Positions 32,698-39,100 of a DNA stretch of 39,100 nucleotides are shown here, piece by piece. The notes under the pieces were generated by a model. It worked only from the letters and a program-made list of their open reading frames with translations. It had not been told where the DNA came from and searched no databases. Source of the DNA: Ferruginibacter sp. (GTDB lineage: Bacteria > Bacteroidota > Bacteroidia > Chitinophagales > Chitinophagaceae); the NCBI GenBank assembly GCA_014379625.1, contig JACMLJ010000061.1:1-39100 (forward strand), written 5' to 3'. A program made the translations under genes and the position numbers. The number at the start of each line of letters is the position of its first letter. Position 1 is the first letter of the stretch.

Positions 32698-34239
32698 ATG
32701 TCACCGATTATTTTATTTTCATTTGTAATAGGATATTTTATCCTGCTTTTACTGGTGGCGTGGTTTACCAGTCGAAATGCAAATAATGAGTCGTTTTTTA
32801 TTGGTAACCGCAACAGTAACTGGATGTTGGTTGCCTTTGGTATGATTGGTACTTCACTTAGTGGTGTTACTTTTGTGAGTGTACCCGGTGCCGTAGGCGA
32901 TATAACTGACAAAGGCTTTAAGGGTTTTGCCTATATGCAGGTTGCCATCGGTTATTTAATTGGCTATGCTGTAATTGCTTTTGTATTGTTGCCACTATAC
33001 TATCGCCTCAATCTTACCTCCATATATAATTACCTGTTGCAGCGTTTTGGAAAAGTAGCCTATAAAACAGGCGCGCTATTTTTTATTATTAGTCGTACGG
33101 TTGGGGCAACTGCACGTTTGTACTTAGTAATAAATATCTTGCAGTTCTTCATACTCGACAGATTAGGTGTGCCATTTGTAATTACAGCCGCTGTGATATT
33201 ACTGATGATCCTTTTGTATACTTTTGAAGGAGGGGTAAAAACAATTGTTTATACAGATACATTACAAACCACTTTGATGATTTCGGGGTTGATCATTTGT
33301 ATTGCGTATATATTAAATAACCTTAATTTATCTACAGGCGAGGCTTTAACACAGCTTTCTTCAAAAGGCTACCTCAACATCTTTAATACAGATATTAACA
33401 GTAAAGGTTTTTTTGCGAAACAAATCATTGGGGGCGCATTTATTACCATTTCCATGACGGGCTTAGACCAGGAGATGATGCAGAAAAATATTAGTGTAAA
33501 GCGTTTGGGCGATTCTCAGAAAAATGTAATAACGCTGGCAATTATTTTGGTATCTGTGTTATTCTTGTTCCTTTTTTTGGGGGGCCTGCTGTATTTATAT
33601 GGCAATGCCAACGGAGCTTTTTACCAAGATGTGGTTGTAAATGGAAAAACAGTCAAACATTTTCTTTTAGACAACAACAATGTTATTGGCGATAAAGCGT
33701 TCCCTTCTATTGTGTTAAACTATTTTCCCCCGGCAGTAGGAATTATGTTTATTATAGCGCTTATTTCTGCATTATTTCCCAGTGCAGATGGCGCTTTAAC
33801 TGCTTTAACGTCTTCATTCTGCATTGACATAATTGGGTTTAAGGAAAGAAACGACCTTAATGAAAAGCAAAAAAAACGTTTGCGTTTAATCGTGCATCTT
33901 TCGTTTACCATTATTTTTCTGATTTGTATTATGGTATTTAAAGTTTTGAATGATAATAGTATTATTGATAAGATATTAGACCTTGCGGGCTATACCTACG
34001 GACCATTGCTGGGTTTATTTGCATTTGGTATATTTACAAAAAAGCAACTGCCCAACACACTGATTGTAACGGTGGTATGTTTGATTGCCCCGGTTTTATC
34101 TTACATAATCAGCATGAATGCGAGGAACTGGTTTAACGGATACCAAATTGGTATTGAACTATTGATTATTAACGGCCTGATTACTTTTGCAGGTTTATGG
34201 GCAATATCAGCGCCCAAACCTTTTGTAGAGAGGGCATAA
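32698..34239 (+). CDS. Sodium:solute symporter family protein
   Basis: This 513-aa inner-membrane protein has about thirteen hydrophobic helices. It matches the SSS family in the first helices (FFIGNRNSNWMLVAFGMIGTSLSGVTFVSVPG near residues 36-67) and in the later GTSLSG-type and ALFPSADGALTALTSSFCIDI segment near residues 360-385. Transport is driven by the sodium gradient. The substrate (sugar, amino acid, carboxylate or other) cannot be told from the sequence by eye. It starts with ATG at 32698 and is followed after 9 bases by the O-methyltransferase gene, so the two form an operon. Confidence 0.9.
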   Translation: MSPIILFSFVIGYFILLLLVAWFTSRNANNESFFIGNRNSNWMLVAFGMIGTSLSGVTFVSVPGAVGDITDKGFKGFAYMQVAIGYLIGYAVIAFVLLPLYYRLNLTSIYNYLLQRFGKVAYKTGALFFIISRTVGATARLYLVINILQFFILDRLGVPFVITAAVILLMILLYTFEGGVKTIVYTDTLQTTLMISGLIICIAYILNNLNLSTGEALTQLSSKGYLNIFNTDINSKGFFAKQIIGGAFITISMTGLDQEMMQKNISVKRLGDSQKNVITLAIILVSVLFLFLFLGGLLYLYGNANGAFYQDVVVNGKTVKHFLLDNNNVIGDKAFPSIVLNYFPPAVGIMFIIALISALFPSADGALTALTSSFCIDIIGFKERNDLNEKQKKRLRLIVHLSFTIIFLICIMVFKVLNDNSIIDKILDLAGYTYGPLLGLFAFGIFTKKQLPNTLIVTVVCLIAPVLSYIISMNARNWFNGYQIGIELLIINGLITFAGLWAISAPKPFVERA

Positions 34240-34248
34240 TTTAACTGT

Positions 34249-34887
34249 ATGGATTTGGTACATCCCCTGGCGGAACAATATGCCGCTTTCTATTCTTCTC
34301 CTGAAAATGAATTCATACGGGAAGTATCGGTGCATACAAAACAAACTCACCCCCATGCACAAATGCTTAGCGGGCATGTACAAGGGAGTTTTTTAACAAT
34401 TTTAAGTACTTTATTACAACCGCAACGAATTTTAGAAATCGGTACCTTTACCGGCTATAGTGCTTTGTGCCTGGCAAAGGGATTGAAAAGTGACGGGCTG
34501 ATACATACTATTGAATTAAGAGCGGATGATGCAGCAACTGCAAACAGATTTTTTCGGCAATCCCCGCATAAGGAAAAAATAATATTACATATTGGCAATG
34601 CGAAAGATATAATTCCAGCGTTAAATGAAAACTGGGATATAGTTTTTATTGATGCAGATAAAACCGCGTATATTGATTATTACGAATTAATTTTGCCATG
34701 TGTAAAACAAAATGGTCTTATCATTGCCGACAATGTATTATTTCATGGCGAGGTTTTAACTGAAATTATTAATGGAAAGAATGCGATTGCCATCCATGCT
34801 TTTAACATGCATGTTAAAAATGATAGAAGGGTAGAACAGGTATTATTAACGATGCGGGACGGATTGTCAATAATCAGAAAATTGTAA
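34249..34887 (+). CDS. O-methyltransferase, SAM-dependent
   Basis: This 212-aa protein resembles the caffeoyl-CoA O-methyltransferase-like bacterial family. The SAM-binding motif ILEIGTFTGYSALCLAKGL is near residues 62-80, followed by the acidic residue in IHTIELRADDA (post II), then WDIVFIDADKTAYIDYYELI near residues 128-147 with the metal-binding aspartate, and GLIIADNVLFHGEV near 159-172. Such enzymes methylate small phenolic or other acceptors, with Mg2+. The acceptor is unknown here. It overlaps no gene and follows the symporter by 9 bases. Confidence 0.93.
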   Translation: MDLVHPLAEQYAAFYSSPENEFIREVSVHTKQTHPHAQMLSGHVQGSFLTILSTLLQPQRILEIGTFTGYSALCLAKGLKSDGLIHTIELRADDAATANRFFRQSPHKEKIILHIGNAKDIIPALNENWDIVFIDADKTAYIDYYELILPCVKQNGLIIADNVLFHGEVLTEIINGKNAIAIHAFNMHVKNDRRVEQVLLTMRDGLSIIRKL

Positions 34888-34968
34888 AAAGTTTGTGCCA
34901 ATAGCAATTAACAAAATAATTAAAAGACCAATGCAATCAACATTTTAACCTTTATACCTATACAATAA

Positions 34969-36189
34969 ATGATTAAACAGCGTATGATAAAAAAAACAAT
35001 TCAACTGATTTTTATTTCCGGTTTTTTTGTATTGTCAGTAAAAACCCAAACTTTAACGCCTGAGCAGTATATTTTGCTGTATAAGGATATTGCCATTCGT
35101 GAGATGAGGCGCATGGGCGTTCCGGCGGCAATTACACTTGCGCAGGGACTTTTGGAAACTGAAAGTGGAAATAGTGTATTGGTAAAAAAATCGAATAATC
35201 ATTTTGGTATTAAATGCAAAAGCACCTGGACTTCGGGCGCCGTATCCCATGATGACGATGCGCCAGGTGAATGTTTCCGGACTTATAAAAGTTCTGAAGA
35301 TTCTTACCGCGACCATAGTAATTTTTTACGCGGAAGCGGCCGCTATTCCTTTTTATTTAATCTAGATCCTACAGATTATAAAGGTTGGGCACATGGATTA
35401 AAAAAGGCCGGTTACGCCACTAATCCAAAATATCCAACTATTCTGATCAGGCATATTGAACAATATAATTTGCAACAGTATTCAATTGCTGGGGCTGCTG
35501 ATGTACCCAGGTTTGAATCTGACAAGTATAAGGATGACCCTATAATATTTGAAAAGGAACAAACTATAAAAAATGATGGGCAACTAATTAACAACGCAGC
35601 TGTTTCATCAGTCAATGAAAATGTAAAAGATCAGCCTGTACTGGCACAAACGGGAGATGGAGGCAAAATAAATTTCATAAACGGAAGTAAATGCATAAAT
35701 GCCCTACAGGGTACTTCACTTTTAGCAATCGCAACGCAATATAATATTAGTTTGCAAAAGCTTTTGGATATAAATGAATTGGAAGAAGATGGGATACTGG
35801 AAGAAGACCAGCTAATCTTTTTGCAAAAGAAGTCTAAAAATGGCGATAGGGATTTTGTTATTGTGCAAACAAAGGAAACCCTCTATGATGTTGCTCAAAA
35901 AAATGGTGTACAGTTGGAAAGCCTCCTGGAGTATAATCAATTGAATGAAGATGGAGATGTATACCCTGGAACAAAATTGTACCTAAAAGCCATTGCCCAA
36001 TCAGACCAGGCGAACATAATCCGGCATGGAACCGGCACAACAAAAGCCATCATTTACGAAGTACAGCCAAGGGAAGGTTTGTATACGGTTGCAAAGAAGT
36101 ACAATGTAACTGTGCAGCAATTGAAAGAATGGAATAATTTAGTATCCGATGATCTAAAAGTAGGACAGCAATTGATTGTAAGTAAATAA
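34969..36189 (+). CDS. Glucosaminidase with three LysM domains
   Basis: This 406-aa secreted peptidoglycan hydrolase has an N-terminal signal peptide (ATG 34969; the second ATG at 34984 gives a slightly more typical one, MIKKTIQLIFISGFFVLSVKTQ). The glucosaminidase (GH73-type) domain covers about residues 30-170, with the catalytic region QGLLETESGNSVLVKKSNNHFGIKC near residues 59-83 and glutamates at 63 and 65. Three LysM domains lie at about 238-281, 292-336 and 360-404, binding N-acetylglucosamine chains. It would cut glycan strands during cell-wall turnover. It is followed by a 254-base gap. Confidence 0.93.
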   Translation: MIKQRMIKKTIQLIFISGFFVLSVKTQTLTPEQYILLYKDIAIREMRRMGVPAAITLAQGLLETESGNSVLVKKSNNHFGIKCKSTWTSGAVSHDDDAPGECFRTYKSSEDSYRDHSNFLRGSGRYSFLFNLDPTDYKGWAHGLKKAGYATNPKYPTILIRHIEQYNLQQYSIAGAADVPRFESDKYKDDPIIFEKEQTIKNDGQLINNAAVSSVNENVKDQPVLAQTGDGGKINFINGSKCINALQGTSLLAIATQYNISLQKLLDINELEEDGILEEDQLIFLQKKSKNGDRDFVIVQTKETLYDVAQKNGVQLESLLEYNQLNEDGDVYPGTKLYLKAIAQSDQANIIRHGTGTTKAIIYEVQPREGLYTVAKKYNVTVQQLKEWNNLVSDDLKVGQQLIVSK

Positions 36190-36217
36190 TAGAAATAATG
36201 CTGCGTGTAAAATTAAA

Positions 36218-36227
36218 GACAATTGTC
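36218..36227. repeat. Short palindrome after the glucosaminidase gene
   Basis: GACAATTGTC is a perfect 10-bp palindrome 29 bases after the stop. There is no T tract. Little more can be said. Confidence 0.2.
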
Positions 36228-36315
36228 AAGGGTATGGCGCAGCCAGTAAGAAGCAGCTAAAAAATAGAAAAAGTTGATTTATACAATACAATAAAATAGT
36301 TCGTTGAAGATGGAG

Positions 36316-36335
36316 TGATAAAATATTTAATCACG
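36316..36335. promoter_or_regulatory. Near-perfect 20-bp palindrome upstream of hpt
   Basis: GTGATAAAATATTTAATCAC is palindromic at 18 of 20 positions. It lies about 110 bases before the hpt ATG, in the 254-base gap following the glucosaminidase gene. Its size and symmetry fit a dimeric regulator site, though AT-rich context raises the chance of coincidence. Confidence 0.4.
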
Positions 36336-36443
36336 GCAAGATTATGCTGCGATAAATGATCATAAGTACCACCATATCTGACCCATTAAAAGCCGCACCT
36401 TCATAGCATAATAGTTAACAAGATACCAAAAACCAAAATCCTC

Positions 36444-36983
36444 ATGTCAGTTATCCAGGTTAATGATAAAAAATTTCAGCCCTATATTAGTGCAAAGGAA
36501 ATTCAAATGCGCATAAAATCATTAGCAAATGAAATCAATTCAGATTATGCAGGAAAGAGACCCTTGTTTATAGCTATCCTGAACGGCTCATTTATGTTTG
36601 CATCCGACTTATTCAAAGAGATCAGTATTGATGCTGAAATATGTTTTATAAAATTAGCGTCTTATAAGGGTACGCGTTCAACAGGAAATGTTATAACCTC
36701 TATTGGCCTTGATGAGCCCTTACTTAACCGGCATGTGATAATCATCGAAGACATTGTAGACACGGGTAATACCCTCAATAAATTTTTACCTCAGTTGTAT
36801 ATCCAGCAACCTTCCACTTTAAAAATCGCTGCATTATTACACAAGCCTGAAGCGCTACAACATCCGATAGTAATTGATTATTTAGGCTTTAGTGTTCCAG
36901 ATAAGTTCCTTTTGGGTTTTGGGCTCGACTTTGACGGATTGGGACGAAACCTGGCGGAAATATACCAATTGATTGAAGAGTAA
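36444..36983 (+). CDS. hpt: Hypoxanthine phosphoribosyltransferase
   Basis: This 179-aa cytoplasmic purine-salvage enzyme converts hypoxanthine (and often guanine) plus PRPP into IMP or GMP. The PRPP-binding motif VIIIEDIVDTGNTL is near residues 97-110. Other family features are FIAILNGSFMFASDLFKEI, SYKGTRSTGN with the flexible loop, and PDKFLLGFGLDFDGLGRNL at the end. The length is normal. It is probably a single-gene unit; its stop is 67 bases from the next reading frame. Confidence 0.95.
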   Translation: MSVIQVNDKKFQPYISAKEIQMRIKSLANEINSDYAGKRPLFIAILNGSFMFASDLFKEISIDAEICFIKLASYKGTRSTGNVITSIGLDEPLLNRHVIIIEDIVDTGNTLNKFLPQLYIQQPSTLKIAALLHKPEALQHPIVIDYLGFSVPDKFLLGFGLDFDGLGRNLAEIYQLIEE

Positions 36984-37039
36984 TTGTTGTATTGATGAAT
37001 GATTGGTTTGTTGCAGAAATGGTATATTTTTATTTGACG

Positions 37040-37047
37040 TAACTTTA
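37040..37047 (+). promoter_or_regulatory. Candidate -7 element just before the VWA gene
   Basis: TAACTTTA is the same 8-mer as before the ABC permease and is one base from TAnnTTTG. It ends 5 bases before the TTG start at 37053, so the transcript would be leaderless or nearly so. The -33 is poorly placed. Confidence 0.35.
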
Positions 37048-37052
37048 GCCTG

Positions 37053-38813
37053 TTGAAAAAACGATTTGCATATACCTTAACCTATTGCCTTGTCCTAACT
37101 ATTAACGCTCAATATTATCTTCGCGGCGAAATACAGGATGAAAAAAAGCTTCCGCTTCAAAACGTGAGGATGCTACTGCATTCCAACCATATGATTTATT
37201 ATTCTGGCAGATCAGGAGGTTTTGGTATCAGCACAGGAACTTTAAAAGATTCCATCACAATAAGTTTGGACGGTTACGAAAAGAAAACAGTAGGGGTAAA
37301 TGCGGATATTTTTCAGTATATCACTATGCAGGCTTTATCTTCCAATGCAAGTAAGCACCGTCACAGTTTGATTTCAATTACAAAAGACCAGACACAATCC
37401 TATAAATTTAACTGGGTTGTAAGCGATGAATCTTATTTTTTATTAGTGGAAAATGAAGAAGTAAACGCGGTAAAATTTCCGAATACCGCTTTTTCACTTA
37501 ACGTAAATAAAGCTTCCTATAGTAATATCCGGCGGTTCCTTAATATGAACAGCACAGTGCCACCGGATGCAGTTCGTATTGAAGAGTTATTGAATTATTT
37601 TAACCTTCACTATAAAGCGCCTGAAAAAAATGAAGTTTTTAAAATTGAATCACAATATTCAGGTTGCCCATGGAACAAGAAAAATAAATTGCTTTACCTG
37701 AATATCAATGCACGCAAACTCGATATGGATAGTGTACCCCCGTGTAACCTGGTTTTTTTAATTGATGCATCAGGTAGTATGGATATGCCAAACCGGTTGC
37801 CTTTGGTTAAGGCAGCATTTCAAATGCTGGTCAAAAACCTGCGGGCAATTGATACTGTATCCATAGTAATCTATGGGGGTACAATTGCTGTTTGGCTGCA
37901 ACCGACCAGCGGTGAAGAAAAGCAGAAAATCATCCAATCTATCGAAGAATTGACCGCCGCAGGGGATACACCCGGTGAGTCAGCTATAAGAATGGCCTAT
38001 AATTTAGCAAAGGTAAATTTTATACCCGGAGGTAATAACAGGGTAATATTGGCTACAGATGGTGATTTTAATGTGGGGGAAACCACGGAAAAAGCCCTGG
38101 AAGATTTGATTACCCAGGAACGGAAAACAGGCGTGTACCTTACCTGCCTTGGGGTAGGGATGGGAAACTTTAAAGATTCGAAACTGGAAACACTTGCCAA
38201 AAGAGGCAATGGAAATTATGCTTACCTGGATGATATAAAGGAAGCTGAAAAAGTGCTGGTAAAAGAAGTGACGCAAACTTTTTTTGCAGTTGCGGATGAT
38301 GTATTTTTAAATGTACATTTTAATCCGCGTATCATTAAACAATACCGCCTGATTGGCTTTGATAATAAAAAGGATGCCATTTCAGATACAACAGGTGACC
38401 TGGAGGGAGGGGAGATCGGTAGCGGCAATAGCCTAATGGCCATTTTTGAGGTGGTACCACAAGTAACGGATACAGCAAGTGCCCTTTTAACGGAAAATGA
38501 CCACGTTGCCCAAATTTCATTAAACTATAGTTTAAATAATAATAAAATACAAAAGGAAGTAAATTATAATTGCATAGATAACTTTAAAGAATTTGCCGGA
38601 ATTGACAAAGAATACCAGCTAGCTGCGGCAATAGCCATGTTTGGAATGAAACTCCGACAATCGAAATATACGAAGAGTACAAACTGGAATGAAATCGAAA
38701 CCATTGCTTTGCAATCGTATAACCCAAAAGAATATCTTCAAAATGAATTCGTACGCTTAGTTGCCATTGCGAAAAAAGTATATCAAAAAAAGAAAAAGAA
38801 CAGCAGACGTTAA
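37053..38813 (+). CDS. Von Willebrand factor A domain protein, YfbK-like
   Basis: This 586-aa protein starts at a TTG with a signal peptide (KKRFAYTLTYCLVLTINAQ). Residues about 20-95 form a CarboxypepD_reg-like beta domain (GEIQDEKKLPLQNVRMLL). From about 145 to 205 comes the region seen in YfbK-type proteins (FSLNVNKASYSNIRRFLN, VRIEELLNYF). The VWA domain runs from about 225 to 405 with the MIDAS motif DASGSM near residue 237, and the C-terminal part matches the DUF3520-type end of that family. It is probably periplasmic or surface-bound and binds a protein partner through a metal ion. The partner is unknown. Confidence 0.9.
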   Translation: MKKRFAYTLTYCLVLTINAQYYLRGEIQDEKKLPLQNVRMLLHSNHMIYYSGRSGGFGISTGTLKDSITISLDGYEKKTVGVNADIFQYITMQALSSNASKHRHSLISITKDQTQSYKFNWVVSDESYFLLVENEEVNAVKFPNTAFSLNVNKASYSNIRRFLNMNSTVPPDAVRIEELLNYFNLHYKAPEKNEVFKIESQYSGCPWNKKNKLLYLNINARKLDMDSVPPCNLVFLIDASGSMDMPNRLPLVKAAFQMLVKNLRAIDTVSIVIYGGTIAVWLQPTSGEEKQKIIQSIEELTAAGDTPGESAIRMAYNLAKVNFIPGGNNRVILATDGDFNVGETTEKALEDLITQERKTGVYLTCLGVGMGNFKDSKLETLAKRGNGNYAYLDDIKEAEKVLVKEVTQTFFAVADDVFLNVHFNPRIIKQYRLIGFDNKKDAISDTTGDLEGGEIGSGNSLMAIFEVVPQVTDTASALLTENDHVAQISLNYSLNNNKIQKEVNYNCIDNFKEFAGIDKEYQLAAAIAMFGMKLRQSKYTKSTNWNEIETIALQSYNPKEYLQNEFVRLVAIAKKVYQKKKKNSRR

Positions 38814-38840
38814 GTTAAGTTGAAATAGTTTTGACTTAAT

Positions 38841-39100
38841 CTGACAGTTGGGTTAAATTGGGAGTAACTACAATCACAATTTAACCACTTTAAAAACTGT
38901 CAGAAATGAATGCAGAAACAAAATTAATCCAAAGCAAGTTAGGACTGCTCAAGTTAGCGGAAAAATTAGGCAACGTCTCAGAAGCCTGCCAATTATATGG
39001 CTATTCCCGGGATAGCTTCTACCGAATTAAGGAGTTATATGAAACTGGAGGCGCCATTGCATTAAAAGAAATAAGCCGTCGTAAACCCATTCCCAAAAAC
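38841..39100 (+). mobile_element. Left end of an IS481-like insertion sequence, cut by the window edge
   Basis: The element starts near CTGACAGTT (38841), about 27 bases after the VWA gene stop. CTGACAGTT (38841-38849) is matched by AACTGTCAG (38895-38903), and GGTTAAATTG (38851-38860) by CAATTTAACC (38877-38886), giving two nested stems that end just before the transposase ATG. The terminal repeat and target duplication cannot be confirmed because the right end is outside the window. Confidence 0.7.
38906..39100 (+). CDS. IS481-like transposase, 5' part
   Basis: The 65 visible residues begin [20 protein letters not shown] and continue with [28 protein letters not shown], a helix-turn-helix typical of IS481-family transposases in Bacteroidota. 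The [14 protein letters not shown] part is also typical. The catalytic DDE domain lies beyond the right edge, so intactness cannot be judged. A hairpin directly before the ATG may limit read-through expression. Confidence 0.85.
   Translation, partial: MNAETKLIQSKLGLLKLAEKLGNVSEACQLYGYSRDSFYRIKELYETGGAIALKEISRRKPIPKN

Noticed and set aside
1..39100. tRNA, rRNA and CRISPR arrays
   Set aside because: No T-loop type sequence, rRNA-like segment or regularly spaced direct repeats were recognised on either strand.

Overview
This window looks like a chromosomal segment of a Bacteroidota bacterium, most likely of the Chitinophagaceae type. The evidence is a strongly AT-biased genome, candidate promoters with the Bacteroidota -7 motif TAnnTTTG, few Shine-Dalgarno sequences, several TTG starts, type IX secretion (T9SS) proteins (a PKD protein with a gliding-type C-terminal domain, and a PorP/SprF protein), a short NuoG, and a TonB/ExbB/ExbD block of Bacteroidota style. 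Family assignments come from motifs read by eye; no database search was run.

Region 1 (1-13423) is most of a respiratory complex I cluster in the order nuoC(end)-D-E-[retropepsin-like protease]-[small membrane protein]-F-G-H-I-J-[small ORF]-K-L-M-N. Together these make the NADH-binding arm (E, F, G), the connecting arm (C, D, I) and the proton-pumping membrane arm (H, J, K, L, M, N). The cluster is unusually loose. It has gaps of 100-250 bp, three extra small ORFs, candidate internal promoters before nuoG and nuoI, and GC-rich palindromes in front of nuoL and nuoN.

Region 2 (13592-20278) holds a MacB/FtsX-type ABC permease, then exbB-exbD-exbD-tonB closed by a clear intrinsic terminator, then a third exbD followed by mnmE (tRNA modification GTPase). 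The Exb/Ton proteins would energise outer-membrane transport using the proton gradient.

Region 3 (20410-25552) holds a minus-strand protein of unknown function, a 119-aa protein of unknown function, a DEAD-box RNA helicase, a gap of about 590 bp with palindromes and a possible gene remnant, and recG. The conserved N-terminus of RecG lies upstream of every ATG, GTG or TTG in frame.

Region 4 (25631-32617) is the cell envelope: a 1212-aa secreted PKD protein paired with a PorP/SprF protein, a membrane-anchored protein with 16-residue repeats on the minus strand, a beta-barrel outer-membrane protein, and a LOG-family nucleotide hydrolase on the minus strand.

Region 5 (32698-39100) holds a sodium:solute symporter, an O-methyltransferase, a LysM glucosaminidase, hypoxanthine phosphoribosyltransferase, a von Willebrand A-domain lipoprotein-like or secreted protein, and at the right edge the left end of an IS481-like insertion sequence cut off by the window.

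I saw no tRNA, rRNA or CRISPR array. No obviously new multi-gene defence or biosynthetic system is present. The most unusual observations are the non-AUG recG start, the aspartic protease embedded in the nuo operon, the promoter-to-start-codon spacing that suggests leaderless transcripts, and the repeat protein with an operator-like dyad at its promoter.
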